Below are positions 35,576 to 44,629 of a stretch of 64,000 bases of DNA, in pieces. The notes beneath the pieces were generated by a model. The model was given only the letters and a program-made list of their open reading frames with translations, was not told where the DNA came from and made no database searches. Within the stretch, counting starts at the first letter, position 1. Every line of letters begins with the position of its first letter. The DNA comes from Bog-756 sp963756515. GTDB taxonomy: Bacteria; Actinomycetota; Acidimicrobiia; Acidimicrobiales; RAAP-2. The position numbers and the translations under genes were made by a program. Where the stretch lies: positions 1 to 64,000 of the forward strand of contig CAVWNV010000005.1 of NCBI GenBank assembly GCA_963756515.1, written 5' to 3'.

Positions 35576-36382
35576 ATGCCGACAATGGGCCGTGCTGGCG
35601 ACGATGTTCGGCGGTATCCCCGGGGCGACGTCGACATGTCCGTATTGGTCGGCCAGAAGCGGGACCGTCGGGTCTCCGTCTGCATCCCGGCCCGCAACGA
35701 AGCGGCCACCGTCGGCCCGATCGTCCACTCCATCATGGCCGACCTGACCCGTGAAGGGGGAGGAGCACCTCTGGTCGACGAGGTCATCGTCGTCGATGAC
35801 GGTTCGGTCGACCAGACAGCCGAACTGGCCCGTCAGGCCGGTGCCTGCGTCATCGCCGCCGACACCCCGGCCGGAGGCAAGGGTCAGGCCATGCAGGTGG
35901 CCCTGAACCACTCGGACGGCGAGCTGGTGGCATTCGTCGACGCCGACGTGACCAACTTCGACTCCCGTTTCGTGACCGGGCTGGTCGGCCCCCTGCTGGC
36001 CGACGAATCGGTCGCACTGGTCAAGGGTTACTACGAGCGGCCGCTCCACGGTGCTCCCGACGGTGGTGGCCGGGTCACCGAGCTCATGGCCAGGCCGGTC
36101 ATCGACCTGCTCTTCCCCCATCTCTCGTCGATCCGACAACCGCTGGCCGGTGAGACGGCAGCCCCGCGACGGGTACTCGAGAAGTGCGGGCTCGCCGACG
36201 GCTACGCCGTGGAGCTGGCCCTGCTGATCGACGTCGCCTCGATCTTCGGCACGGGTTCCATCATGCAGGTCGACCTGGGCGTGAGGGCCCACCGCAACCG
36301 GCCGCTCTCCGAACTCCGGCCTCAGGCCACCGACATCCTTCGGGCCGCGCTGGCCCGGGCCCCACTCATCACACCGGGCTGA
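35576..36382 (+). CDS. gpgS: Glucosyl-3-phosphoglycerate synthase (GT81)
   Basis: A 268-residue GT-A glycosyltransferase. Motifs match mycobacterial GpgS: VSVCIPARNEAATVGPIV, VDEVIVVDDGSVDQT, GGKGQAMQVAL, the metal-binding FVDADVTNF, VKGYYERPL, GGGRVTELMARPVIDLL, GETAAPRRVLE, GYAVELALLID and VDLGVRAHRNRPLSEL. It makes glucosyl-3-phosphoglycerate from NDP-glucose and 3-phosphoglycerate, the first step to glucosylglycerate or methylglucose lipopolysaccharide. Several starts are possible (GTG 35558, ATG 35576 or 35585) and none has a clear Shine-Dalgarno; leaderless translation is plausible. The phosphatase GpgP is not adjacent. Confidence 0.88.
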   Translation: MPTMGRAGDDVRRYPRGDVDMSVLVGQKRDRRVSVCIPARNEAATVGPIVHSIMADLTREGGGAPLVDEVIVVDDGSVDQTAELARQAGACVIAADTPAGGKGQAMQVALNHSDGELVAFVDADVTNFDSRFVTGLVGPLLADESVALVKGYYERPLHGAPDGGGRVTELMARPVIDLLFPHLSSIRQPLAGETAAPRRVLEKCGLADGYAVELALLIDVASIFGTGSIMQVDLGVRAHRNRPLSELRPQATDILRAALARAPLITPG

Positions 36383-36406
36383 CTCGGGGGCGGTTGCCCG
36401 TCCCGG

Positions 36407-38155
36407 TCACGCCGTCGTGCGAGCCGCGGCGCCCACCGGGCGACGGGCAGGGACGGGCATGGTGCGCTCACGTCCGGCCTCCTCCGACCTGACGCCGGCC
36501 ATGGCCGGGTCGGAGGCCGCCAAGGCCCCGACCGGCTCGGGGACCAGGTCCGGGATGTCGGCGGCGCGGCTGCGCCGGCGGCCGGGGACCAGCAGGGCGG
36601 CGCCCGCCCCGAATGCCACCACCACGGCTCCGACGTACACCGCCGGCGTCATGCCGTTGACGTAGTCCTGGCCCGAGGCGTAGCCACCGTGGGAGCTGAA
36701 GATGGCACCCAGCACGGCGATGCCCAGCACCCCGCCCAGCTCGCGGAAGGCGGCGTTGGCACCCGAGGCAATGCCTTCGAGGTGACGGGGCACGGCGCCG
36801 AGCACCAACGAGGCCAGGGGCACGAAGAAGAGGGTCATGCCTATGCCGCAGATCACGAAGGGTACGACCAGGTCGGCGTAGGGGGTGGAGGGCTCGGTCA
36901 CCGTGGCCAGCCATGCCAGCCCGGTGGCCTGGAGCGCGAGACCGGTGACCACGAGAGGCTTCCCACCCCAGCGTTCGGCCAGGTTTCCGACCACGGGGGC
37001 CAACAGCATCGGCATGGCGGTCCACGGGAGGATCCGGACGCCCGCAGCCAATGGGGAGAGGCCTTGGACCGTCTGGAGGAACTGGACCAGGAAGAAGATC
37101 GCCCCGAACATCCCGAAGCTGAACAGCATGGCGGTGACGTTCACCGAAGCGAACCCACGGTGACGGAAGAGTCGGATGTCCAGCATCGGATGCTCGGACC
37201 GCAACTCCCAGGCGACGAATCCGGCCAACGACACCCCGCCGACGACGAACGGCACGACGACCGACGTGCTCGTCCAGCCGTGCGCGTTCCCACGCACCAG
37301 TCCGAGGACCACGCCGAGGAGCCCGACGCTGACGGACACGACTCCGAGCAGATCGAGCTTGGAGCGGGCGCCACGGGACTCCGACAACCTCCACAGGGCC
37401 AGAGGGATCAGCGCCAGGCCGACCGGGACATTGAGCCAGAAGATGCACTGCCACGACCATCCGCTGGTGACGGCCCCTCCGACCAGCGGACCGAGGGCGA
37501 CGGCGGCCCCGCCGATGGCCCCCCAGATCCCGAGGGCGACGTTGCGGCGCTCCGGCGGGACCGATGCGCTGAGAAGGGTGAGCGAGAGGGGCATGATCAT
37601 GGCGCCTCCGGCACCCTGCACGGCCCGGGCCAGGACCAGTACTCCGATGCTCGGGGCCAGGGCGGCCACGGCGGAGGCGCCGGTGAAGACGGCGATGCCG
37701 AGGACGAACACCCTTCGGCGTCCGAAGCGCTCGCCCATGGCCGCGGCCGACAGGAGAAGGACGGCGAACGTCAGGGTGTAGGCGTTCACGGTCCACTCGA
37801 GCCCGGACAGCCCGGCATGGAGGTGCTCACGGATGACCGGGAGGGCCGTGGACACCACCAGGTTGTCCAGCGAAGCCATGAAGAGCGCCATGCCGGTGAT
37901 CACCACGGCCCAGATGGCCCGGGATCTCGCCGCCGGGGCGGAGCCGGCGGCGGCCGCGGTGCCGAGGGGCGGGGCGACGCCAGGGGACGGCTTCTCCCCG
38001 GAGTCTTCCTCTGCGACCGGGGCCGTGCGGGTCGACCGGAGGAGGCGGCGTCCGGAGCCGGAGCGACCCCGACCCACGGTGGCCCACCGCCTAGTTTGTG
38101 ATTGATCACTAGCCACGTGGGGCAAAAAAAGCGGCACGGTAAGCGGCGTGTTCAT
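36407..38155 (-). CDS. MFS transporter, DHA2 (EmrB/QacA) type
   Basis: A 582-residue drug:proton antiporter-type MFS with about 14 spans. TM1 is VVITGMALFMASLDNLVVSTALP with the expected membrane Asp, motif A is ERFGRRRVFVLG, and motif C-like glycines follow in VQGAGGAMIMPL. About 75 N-terminal residues are soluble and Arg/Ser-rich. The start overlaps the tetR stop by 4 bp (ATGA). A later start is possible at the GTG giving VASDQSQTRR near 38119, which would place the intragenic operator-like site (38096-38110) right at the 5' end. Confidence 0.87.
   Translation of the reverse strand: MNTPLTVPLFLPHVASDQSQTRRWATVGRGRSGSGRRLLRSTRTAPVAEEDSGEKPSPGVAPPLGTAAAAGSAPAARSRAIWAVVITGMALFMASLDNLVVSTALPVIREHLHAGLSGLEWTVNAYTLTFAVLLLSAAAMGERFGRRRVFVLGIAVFTGASAVAALAPSIGVLVLARAVQGAGGAMIMPLSLTLLSASVPPERRNVALGIWGAIGGAAVALGPLVGGAVTSGWSWQCIFWLNVPVGLALIPLALWRLSESRGARSKLDLLGVVSVSVGLLGVVLGLVRGNAHGWTSTSVVVPFVVGGVSLAGFVAWELRSEHPMLDIRLFRHRGFASVNVTAMLFSFGMFGAIFFLVQFLQTVQGLSPLAAGVRILPWTAMPMLLAPVVGNLAERWGGKPLVVTGLALQATGLAWLATVTEPSTPYADLVVPFVICGIGMTLFFVPLASLVLGAVPRHLEGIASGANAAFRELGGVLGIAVLGAIFSSHGGYASGQDYVNGMTPAVYVGAVVVAFGAGAALLVPGRRRSRAADIPDLVPEPVGALAASDPAMAGVRSEEAGRERTMPVPARRPVGAAARTTA
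38096..38110. promoter_or_regulatory. Operator-like site TTGTGATTGATCACT within the MFS gene 5' end
   Basis: It contains the palindrome GTGAT-TG-ATCAC (38098-38109) and matches the site at 38786-38800 at 14 of 15 bases. Two near-identical palindromes flanking the tetR gene strongly suggest that both are bound by its product. This one sits about 16-20 codons inside the annotated MFS frame, so an internal promoter or a later MFS start is possible. Confidence 0.6.
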
Positions 38156-38778
38156 GCGGGTACCTCCTCGTCAGCGGCCCGTCCGGCACGGTGGTGTGCG
38201 TCGAGGGCCTCGGTGGCGGCCTTGATGGCCTGGGATTTTTCAGGGATTTGGCACAGATTCTGTGCCCACGGTTCGGGAACGGACAGGAGATCGATGGCGG
38301 ACATCACGTTGATGAGCATGCCCATGGCGAAGAAGCCACGAAGCTCCTCGTCAGTCATATGGGTCCGCTCGGAGAACACGCCCTGGAGCGCTTCGAACGT
38401 GCGGCGGCACGAACGGGCGATGTCCGGGTCGGCCGGAGCGGCCGCGAACCCGTGCAACTGGACCTGCAGCATCTCGGGGTCCTGCATCAGCTGGAGGTAG
38501 GCCTCGCCCATGGCCTCTTTCGCCGCTTCCCCTTCGAGGCCCTCGCTCGCCCGGGTGAGCTCGTTGATGATCCGCGTCCCTACCAGGTCGTAGGTGGCCA
38601 CGAACAGGTCTTTCTTCGTGCCGAACAGGCGGAACAGGTAGGGCTGGGAGATGCCGGCCCTCGCCGCGATGTCCTCGGTGGAGGTCCCGGCGTAGCCGGC
38701 CCGTGCGAACTCTGTGATGGCCGCGGCCAGCACGGCCGTGCGCCGTTCCCCTGCGGTCTGCCGGCTCGGAACCATCAT
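38152..38778 (-). CDS. TetR-family regulator of the adjacent MFS pump
   Basis: A 208-residue regulator: RRTAVLAAAITEFARAGYAGTSTEDIAARAGIS is the HTH region, with QPYLFRLFGTKKDLFVATY as the recognition and linker part. It precedes the MFS gene with a 4-bp overlap, a standard efflux-pump repressor arrangement. The frame is open to a GTG at 38799, but that codon lies inside the palindrome at 38786-38800, so ATG 38778 is preferred. There is no clear Shine-Dalgarno. Confidence 0.84.
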   Translation of the reverse strand: MMVPSRQTAGERRTAVLAAAITEFARAGYAGTSTEDIAARAGISQPYLFRLFGTKKDLFVATYDLVGTRIINELTRASEGLEGEAAKEAMGEAYLQLMQDPEMLQVQLHGFAAAPADPDIARSCRRTFEALQGVFSERTHMTDEELRGFFAMGMLINVMSAIDLLSVPEPWAQNLCQIPEKSQAIKAATEALDAHHRAGRAADEEVPA

Positions 38779-38785
38779 GCGTTCA

Positions 38786-38800
38786 TTGTGATTGGTCACT
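38786..38800. promoter_or_regulatory. Operator-like site TTGTGATTGGTCACT at the tetR start
   Basis: GTGA-TTGG-TCAC at 38788-38799 lies 8 bp upstream of the chosen tetR ATG, where it would block transcription initiation. It differs at one base from the site at 38096-38110. Confidence 0.62.
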
Positions 38801-38865
38801 CACTACCTTGTCAAGTGGAGGTCCGCATTGCCTACGTCAGCCCCCTAACGGGTAGCGTCCCGTGA

Positions 38866-40293
38866 GTGTCAACTGCCGACCGCCCCCCTCCGACCGGCGC
38901 AGGGTCGCTGGCCGACACGGTGTTGGTCTCCAACCGGGGACCCCTGGCCTTCCACTTCGAGGACGGCCGCCCCGTGGCCGGCACGTCCGCCGGCGGTCTG
39001 GCCGGATCACTCCGGCCCCTGTTGGTGGGCACCGACGCCACTTGGGTGGCCTCCACCCTGAACGATGCCGACCGGGCCGCCGCCGCCGCCGGGCTCATGG
39101 TCGACGAGGGGATCCGCATCGAGCTGGTCGAGCCCGAGCCCGACGTCTACAACATGGCCTACAACGTGGTGTCCAACGGCATGCTGTGGTTCTGCCACCA
39201 CCATCTCTTCGATGCGGCCCGGCGACCCCGGGCCGATCAACATTGGCTGGAGGCGTGGGAGGCCTACCGCCAACTGAATCAGCTCTTCGCCCAACGGGTG
39301 GCCAAGGTGGCCCCCGAGGGCGGGCGCGTTCTGGTCCAGGACTACCACCTGGCCCTGATGGGCGCGGACCTGGCCCGCTTGCGACCCGATCTTCGGACCA
39401 CCCACTTCTCCCACACCCCGTTCGCCGATCCCTCGGTGGTGAGGATGCTCCCGACCGCAGTGGGATCCGAGCTCCTCGTCTCCATGTCCGAGTTCGGGGC
39501 GTGCGGATTCCACACCCACCGCTGGGCGTCGGCCTACCGGGCCGGACGCGACATGGTCGAGCGATCGGGCCTCAGCCCGTCGGCCAACCCGACTTTCGTC
39601 TCCCCCCTGGCCACCGATCCCGACGTGCTGTCGAACTCGGTGTCGGACCCGGCCGTGCCGCGAGCGCTGGCCCGGATCGAAGAGCAGGTGGGAGGGTCCG
39701 ACCGCCAGGTCATCGTCAGAGTGGACCGGATGGAGCTGTCCAAGAATCTGCTGCGGGGTTTCTGGGCGTTCGAAGAGCTGTTGGAGGTCCAGCCCCATCG
39801 CCGGGAGCGGGTGGTCTTCGTGGCCCTCACCTATCCCACCCGGCAGGGCCTACCCGAGTACCTGGCCTACCACAACGAGGTCGAGGCCACCGTGGCCCGG
39901 ATCAACCTGCAGTGGGGGACCCCGGGCTGGACGCCCATCGTCCTCGAGGTCGAAGACGACTATCCGAGGTCACTCGCCGCGCTGACCCGGTACGACGTCT
40001 TGATGGTCAACCCGGTGCGGGACGGTCTCAATCTGGTGTCCAAGGAAGGACCGTTGATCAACACCCGGGACGGAGTGCTGGCACTGTCGCGAGAGGCCGG
40101 TGCCTTCGACGAACTGGCACCGGCCGCCCTCGAGATCAACCCGTTCGACGTGTCCGGGACGGCCGCGGTCATCGCCGAGGCCCTCGACATGGACGCCGTC
40201 CAGCGGGCGGCAAGGGCCGAGAAGCTGCGGACGCTGATCCGCGCCCGCCATCCGTACGACTGGCTCCGCGACCAACTCGACGCGGCCCGCTGA
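38866..40293 (+). CDS. Trehalose-6-phosphate synthase family protein (GT20)
   Basis: A 475-residue GT20 glycosyltransferase. The N-terminal LVSNRGPLAFHFED and AGGLAGSL loop bind the donor diphosphate; VQDYHLALMGADLARLRP, FSHTPFADP and VDRMELSKNLLRGF follow, and the C-terminal DGLNLVSKEG is the nucleotide-sugar motif. The enzyme makes trehalose-6-phosphate or a related sugar phosphate; a convergent trehalose-phosphatase-type gene directly follows. It differs from E. coli OtsA in several loops, so another acceptor such as glycerol-3-phosphate cannot be excluded. The start is GTG 38866, without an evident ribosome site. Confidence 0.82.
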   Translation: MSTADRPPPTGAGSLADTVLVSNRGPLAFHFEDGRPVAGTSAGGLAGSLRPLLVGTDATWVASTLNDADRAAAAAGLMVDEGIRIELVEPEPDVYNMAYNVVSNGMLWFCHHHLFDAARRPRADQHWLEAWEAYRQLNQLFAQRVAKVAPEGGRVLVQDYHLALMGADLARLRPDLRTTHFSHTPFADPSVVRMLPTAVGSELLVSMSEFGACGFHTHRWASAYRAGRDMVERSGLSPSANPTFVSPLATDPDVLSNSVSDPAVPRALARIEEQVGGSDRQVIVRVDRMELSKNLLRGFWAFEELLEVQPHRRERVVFVALTYPTRQGLPEYLAYHNEVEATVARINLQWGTPGWTPIVLEVEDDYPRSLAALTRYDVLMVNPVRDGLNLVSKEGPLINTRDGVLALSREAGAFDELAPAALEINPFDVSGTAAVIAEALDMDAVQRAARAEKLRTLIRARHPYDWLRDQLDAAR

Positions 40294-40326
40294 CCGGCAT
40301 CGGGTCAGCGCACCGGGTTCGCTGGC

Positions 40327-41202
40327 TCAGGACTCGGAATCGCCGCTGGGGGCCGTGGCCAACCAGGCCAGGGCATCGAGGGCTTCCGTGGGGCCGGCCA
40401 GGGTGAGGTCGGCCGAATCCGACACCAGGGGATCGCTCTCCTCGTCGGCCACGGCGATCGAGACGGTCCGCATCCCTACCTCGGTGGACAGGGCGGCCAG
40501 AGCTGCGAAGGCCGGAAGGTCACCGAGGTCGTCACCGAAGTAGCAGGCCGCCTCGCACGACTCGGTCAAGCCACGGACGACCGAGCCCTTGTCGACGTCG
40601 AGGGGAGGTCGCAGCTCCAGGGACAGACGCCCGGGGTGGTACCGCAGCCCCGATCGCTCCACTTCGGCGTCGACGGCCGAGACGACCCAGTCGACCGCCT
40701 CGGGCGCATGACGCCAGTGGACCGTGACAGCCAGACCCTTCGGCTCCACCAGCACCCCGGCCGGCGCCTCCCGTCGCAGCTTGGCGGCGGCGGCGTCGAC
40801 GACGGGTCGCCAGCGCTCAGCCTCGGGCTCGACGGTGATCCGTCCGCTCCCGCCCAACCGCTCGAGCCCGTAGAGCCCGACCAGATGGACCTGATGGGCG
40901 GCTCGGCCCGACGCCGGTGCCCCACCGGACTCCGGATCGGGGACGACCAGGAGCTGCTCCAGAAAAGAGACCGAACGACCCGACACCACCGCCACAACGG
41001 CGAAGCGACGGGCCAGCAGTGCCAGCGTCTCGGCCGCTCCGGCCAAGGGTCGGGCCGCGTGGGGTTCCACCACGATCGGGGAGAGGGTGCCATCGAAATC
41101 GGTCACCACGGCGGTGGCGGCCGGCCGCACCAACAGGGGACCGAGCGCCTTTCGCACCGCCGGAGCGGGATCCGGTGTCGCCCGCCGGTTCGGTTCGACC
41201 AT
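40327..41202 (-). CDS. otsB: Trehalose-phosphatase (HAD superfamily)
   Basis: A 291-residue OtsB-like HAD phosphatase. Motif I DFDGTLSPIV carries the nucleophile Asp and the general acid, motif II is VVSGRS, the cap domain has VEPKGLAVTVHWRH, and motif IV is YFGDDLGDLPAF. It would remove phosphate from trehalose-6-phosphate made by the GT20 enzyme, although the two genes are convergent, so they are not one transcript. The ATG at 41202 lies 11 bp before the LytR_C stop in gene order; an upstream ATG at 41250 would overlap that gene. Confidence 0.83.
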   Translation of the reverse strand: MVEPNRRATPDPAPAVRKALGPLLVRPAATAVVTDFDGTLSPIVVEPHAARPLAGAAETLALLARRFAVVAVVSGRSVSFLEQLLVVPDPESGGAPASGRAAHQVHLVGLYGLERLGGSGRITVEPEAERWRPVVDAAAAKLRREAPAGVLVEPKGLAVTVHWRHAPEAVDWVVSAVDAEVERSGLRYHPGRLSLELRPPLDVDKGSVVRGLTESCEAACYFGDDLGDLPAFAALAALSTEVGMRTVSIAVADEESDPLVSDSADLTLAGPTEALDALAWLATAPSGDSES

Positions 41203-41212
41203 CAGGGGTCGG

Positions 41213-41794
41213 TCAGCCCGTGGTCGATGGAGTGGAGGAGCCGGCCGCACCGGCCAGGTCCGGCCCGACCACCACCAGTACCTCGGCCGTCTCGATGGAG
41301 CTGACAGGAGCAGAGGTGGTGTACGGGACCACCGCGCTGGCCGGAAGCTTCAGCGACGTGGCGATGGCCTCGGCCGACTGCTGCTGACCGGCCACGTAGT
41401 AGACATTCGACGTGGTGACCCGGGCCGACGCGTTCGTGGGGGGGAGCATGTCCCAGCCACCGGCCTGCAGTTTCGTCGAGACCGCAGCGGCGGCCCCGGT
41501 GACGTCGGAGGCGTTGGCGACGAGGACGGGGACCCGGCTGGGCGGGAGCGTGGTCGTCGTGGTCGGGGGGTGGGCGGGACGGGTGGTGGCAGTGGACGAA
41601 CTGACCGTCGATTCCGAGGTCGGATGGATGACGCCCAGCAACAGCACCGTGGCCACCACGAACGCCACCAGCACGATCAGCGCTCGAACGACGGGGAATC
41701 TGCCACCGCGCCCACCGGAGGCCGCCGGAGGCCGCGCTGCTCGCTCGGGGGGTTGGGCCACTACGTGCCAGCCTGCCAACCCCTGGATGGACAA
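41213..41794 (-). CDS. Membrane-anchored LytR_C domain protein
   Basis: A 193-residue protein with a cytosolic N-terminus (about 35 residues), one transmembrane helix (VVRALIVLVAFVVATVLLLGVI), a Ser/Thr/Pro linker (TTTTTLPPSR) and an extracytoplasmic LytR_C domain (VPVLVANASDVTGAAAAV, NVYYVAG, AEVLVVVGPDL). Such proteins are common in actinobacteria and are thought to act near cell-wall glycopolymer ligases. The start is uncertain: a TTG at 41794 opens the frame, with a GTG nearer the TM as an option. Confidence 0.72.
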   Translation of the reverse strand: MSIQGLAGWHVVAQPPERAARPPAASGGRGGRFPVVRALIVLVAFVVATVLLLGVIHPTSESTVSSSTATTRPAHPPTTTTTLPPSRVPVLVANASDVTGAAAAVSTKLQAGGWDMLPPTNASARVTTSNVYYVAGQQQSAEAIATSLKLPASAVVPYTTSAPVSSIETAEVLVVVGPDLAGAAGSSTPSTTG

Positions 41795-41865
41795 GCAAGT
41801 GTTTCCGATCGGACGGGCCGGACCTTCGGCGGCCAGGGTTCCTTCGGCACCGATGGCCCGGACCG

Positions 41866-41871
41866 TAGAAT
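41866..41871 (+). promoter_or_regulatory. -10 element for tRNA-Thr
   Basis: TAGAAT (5 of 6 matches to TATAAT) lies 31 bp upstream of the tRNA 5' end, with a weak -35 (TTCGGC at 41843-41848) at 17-bp spacing. The position is right for a tRNA promoter. Confidence 0.5.
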
Positions 41872-41902
41872 GCGTTCGGCACCGGGCTGGCCCCGGCTCC
41901 GG

Positions 41903-41978
41903 GCCGGTGTGGCGCAGTTGGTAGCGCAGACGACTTGTAATCGTCAGGTCGTGGGTTCGATTCCCACCGCCGGCTCCA
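41903..41978 (+). tRNA. tRNA-Thr (anticodon TGT)
   Basis: A 76-nt tRNA with the 3' CCA encoded. Acceptor arm GCCGGTG pairs with CGCCGGC (one G-T pair), the D arm is GCGC-AGTTGGTA-GCGC, and the anticodon arm is GACGA-CTTGTAA-TCGTC with the anticodon TGT at 41936-41938. The T arm is GTGGG-TTCGATT-CCCAC. It reads ACA codons. It stands alone with no other tRNA nearby. Confidence 0.97.
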
Positions 41979-42030
41979 AAAAAGCCCAGTTCAGCGCGTC
42001 CCCGGGCAACCCAGGCCGGTTCGCACCGAT

Positions 42031-42291
42031 TCAGGCGCGATCAGGCCATTCGCCCTCCGGGACCTCGGTCTGACCCTCGTGCCGTATCCGGTTGACGAGG
42101 AGGATTAGGCCCAGGCCGACCAGGCACCCCACGATCACGACGGTCACTCTCCGGAGGACAGGTCGTGTTCGCAGCGCGACCTCCTCCACCTTTCCCACCG
42201 TGACCAGTCCCCGTTCGACCTCGGACAACACGTGTTGGGCCGTGGCCACCAGGTCCTGAGTGTCCGAGAGCCACGATTCGACTTCACTCAC
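42031..42291 (-). CDS. Small single-pass membrane protein, unknown
   Basis: An 86-residue protein with an N-terminal amphipathic helical stretch (VESWLSDTQDLVATAQHVL, then SEVERGLVTVG), one TM helix near residues 50-66 (VTVVIVGCLVGLGLILLV) and a short charged C-terminus. There is no homolog I recognise. The GTG start is supported only by frame and an upstream GTGGGG. It lies just downstream of the tRNA on the opposite strand. Confidence 0.5.
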   Translation of the reverse strand: MSEVESWLSDTQDLVATAQHVLSEVERGLVTVGKVEEVALRTRPVLRRVTVVIVGCLVGLGLILLVNRIRHEGQTEVPEGEWPDRA

Positions 42292-42425
42292 AAATTGACC
42301 CCACTGTTCACTCGTCCGGCACGATCACACCTGCCCCGGCTTCACGCTAGGGAGCGGCGAGCGGGAGGGAAGCTGTGCACAACGTGTTCGGGCCAGGACC
42401 GGTGTGGCGAAGGAGCGGTACCGCG

Positions 42426-44156
42426 CTAGTTGTGCACCGCCACGGTGACGGGCTCGCTCTCGATCCGGTGGCCTGCGGCGTCGTAGGCAACGCTGTGGAT
42501 GGTGTACTGCCCGTTCGGCACGGTGTCCGTGTTCCACTCGGCCAGCCAACCGTAGTGGGAGTCCTTGGCGGCCTCGACATCCGGGTGACGGCTCTGTGGC
42601 CCGAGGATCTCAAACTCCACCCTGGTGATGCCGTAGTCGCTGGCCGCCGTGGCGGCGAGCAGGACGATTCCTTTCACATTGGCGCCGGATCTCGGAGTGT
42701 AGATGGAGGTGACCAGTGACGCGAGATCGTACGGAAGCCCGGCTTCCCGGTACTGTCGGATGGCGGCCTCGGACGCGAACAGGCTCAGGTGATTCATCTC
42801 CGCGAATCGCGTCATGTGCCGTGTGAACGCCACGTAGTAGGGATTGGCGACGAGCACACGCTCGACCATGGAGTCCGGGGCCTTCACCATGTTGGCGATC
42901 ACCCTCGAGGCCTGGACTTGCTGCTCGTGCCACGACTTCGCGTAGGCCAGCCCGTTGAGGTTTCCGAACACCACTTGCAGACTCACGGCCACTCCGACGA
43001 CAACGACGCTGGCCCGGTGCAGACCTCGCTCCCACCGACGGGAAGGGGCAGGCGCACCCCGTTTGCTGAGGAGAACGAGATAGCAGCCCACCAGCGTCAG
43101 CAGGTCGAAGGTCGTGTACCGGCTACCTCCGCCCGCATCCAACCCACCGCCCGAACGACCGATGGTGATGGTCAAGGCATAGAGGAGGCCGAAGCAGATC
43201 AAGGCCACACCCAACGGTGCGGCGTCGTCATCGCCACGGCGGACGACGGCCCACACAACCAACCACAACGATGTGAGGACAATCAGCACGCCGAGAACGA
43301 CCGCCGAGTTGCCGCCATGGGTGCCGATGACGTTGCCCACCGAGAACAGGAAGAAACGCACACCATCAACAGGGTGATGGAGGATGGCACCGTTGGTTCC
43401 ACCCAGGTTCGGATCGAAGTTGACGACATAGATCGCACTGGTCACGGCGGCGGCGCCGATCCAGGTCAACACAGGGCACCTCGGACGATTCCTGAGGAGG
43501 AGAACTACGAGTCCAGCGGGCCAGATCAGGAGACCCTGCAACGATGAGTAGCTCCCGACGATGGCCGCTCCGATGGCGGCCGAGGTCGCTATCCATGTCC
43601 ACTTCGAGCTGTCGCACAGGACCAGGGCGAGGCTCAGGGCGAGCAGGACGAGATACCACGCGAACTGAAACCCCCACAGGGTGTTCCCGCTCTGGACGAT
43701 TGAGAGCATCAGGATCGCCACGGGCAGGTAGAGGATCCACGCAGTGGTTGGTGATCGCCGTCGATGTCCGATGATTAACAGTGCGATCGACGACACGAGG
43801 GCGGACGCACTGAGGAACTCCTCGTCAACCACATTGAACCGGGTCGTGTGAGCCAGGAGGAGAACTACGAGGTTCGGAAAGAGGATCCGATTTTCCGTGT
43901 GCTGAGCCCAGAGCGTGGACAACGTCAGGTGACCGGAATAGGCGCGTGAGATGACCCCCAGATCACTCCATTGGTCGATCCAGATCGTGTTGACACCGAA
44001 GTGACCGACAAACCAGAAGTAGGCCAGGACGGGTGCGGCGAAAATGACGACAACCAGGGTCGGAAGCGCAACCCGCCTCCGGGGTGTGGTCGAGGCAGCC
44101 GCGGCCGTCTGATCACCTTGTCCGCCGCTGCGAATCTGGTACCCCGCATTTCGCAT
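42426..44156 (-). CDS. Polytopic membrane protein with C-terminal Ig-like domain
   Basis: A 576-residue membrane protein with about ten spans and a large extracytoplasmic C-terminus. The first extracytoplasmic loop (VGHFGVNTIWIDQWSDLG) has the Asp typical of GT-C glycosyltransferases. Residues about 490-576 (VKGIVLLAATAASDYGITRVEF, ended in two pieces by NGQYTIHSVAYDAAGH) form a bacterial Ig-like domain. It may transfer a sugar from a lipid carrier to a surface polymer or protein, but this is inferred. The ATG directly follows the stop of the short upstream ORF (taaATG). Base composition here is lower in GC than elsewhere. Confidence 0.68.
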   Translation of the reverse strand: MRNAGYQIRSGGQGDQTAAAASTTPRRRVALPTLVVVIFAAPVLAYFWFVGHFGVNTIWIDQWSDLGVISRAYSGHLTLSTLWAQHTENRILFPNLVVLLLAHTTRFNVVDEEFLSASALVSSIALLIIGHRRRSPTTAWILYLPVAILMLSIVQSGNTLWGFQFAWYLVLLALSLALVLCDSSKWTWIATSAAIGAAIVGSYSSLQGLLIWPAGLVVLLLRNRPRCPVLTWIGAAAVTSAIYVVNFDPNLGGTNGAILHHPVDGVRFFLFSVGNVIGTHGGNSAVVLGVLIVLTSLWLVVWAVVRRGDDDAAPLGVALICFGLLYALTITIGRSGGGLDAGGGSRYTTFDLLTLVGCYLVLLSKRGAPAPSRRWERGLHRASVVVVGVAVSLQVVFGNLNGLAYAKSWHEQQVQASRVIANMVKAPDSMVERVLVANPYYVAFTRHMTRFAEMNHLSLFASEAAIRQYREAGLPYDLASLVTSIYTPRSGANVKGIVLLAATAASDYGITRVEFEILGPQSRHPDVEAAKDSHYGWLAEWNTDTVPNGQYTIHSVAYDAAGHRIESEPVTVAVHN

Positions 44157-44375
44157 TTAGGTGGTGTCGGCCTGAATCTTGGCGAACGCTGCCTCCATCG
44201 AGCTGAGGTCGCCCCACCACGAGGTCAAGGTGGGAGTGCCGAAGCCGGGCGAGTAGGCGTTGGTCCAGAGCCCCAGCTCGTTGCCAGTGACTTCCCTCAC
44301 CCGTCCAAGGATGGTCATGGCCCATTCGACGCCTGCGCTCGAACTGACTCGAGCCCGCCGTGACATCAGATACAT
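44157..44375 (-). pseudogene. 72-residue fragment, probable truncated protein
   Basis: The product MYLMSRRARVSSSAGVEWAM plus a Trp-rich second half (GNELGLWTNAYSPGFGTPTL, SWWGDLSSMEAAFAKIQAD) looks like the first repeat of a longer dimeric alpha-beta-barrel-type protein family that I recall as about 200 residues. It stops after 72 residues, and the next gene's ATG abuts the stop. It is therefore probably a truncated remnant, though a genuine single-domain protein cannot be ruled out. Confidence 0.4.
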
Positions 44376-44629
44376 GAGCTGGCTCCTGGTCTACTCAGCC
44401 AGACCGCTCCCGCCTGCTGCAAACGGGACTGGCGCGGCGACTGTAGATGAAGCGACGTGAGTCCGCTCGGGTATGGCGACGGGGCGTCCTCATCGGCTTC
44501 GGGCGCGCCGGGACAGGGGGTCTGACTGTGAGACCTGAGGCGGCCTCGGACGTCGACGACAGAGCTCCTCCGACCGGTCATCGAACCAGACCCGCGGTTC
44601 CGGCTCGCGCCGACCCCGAACCAGTATGG

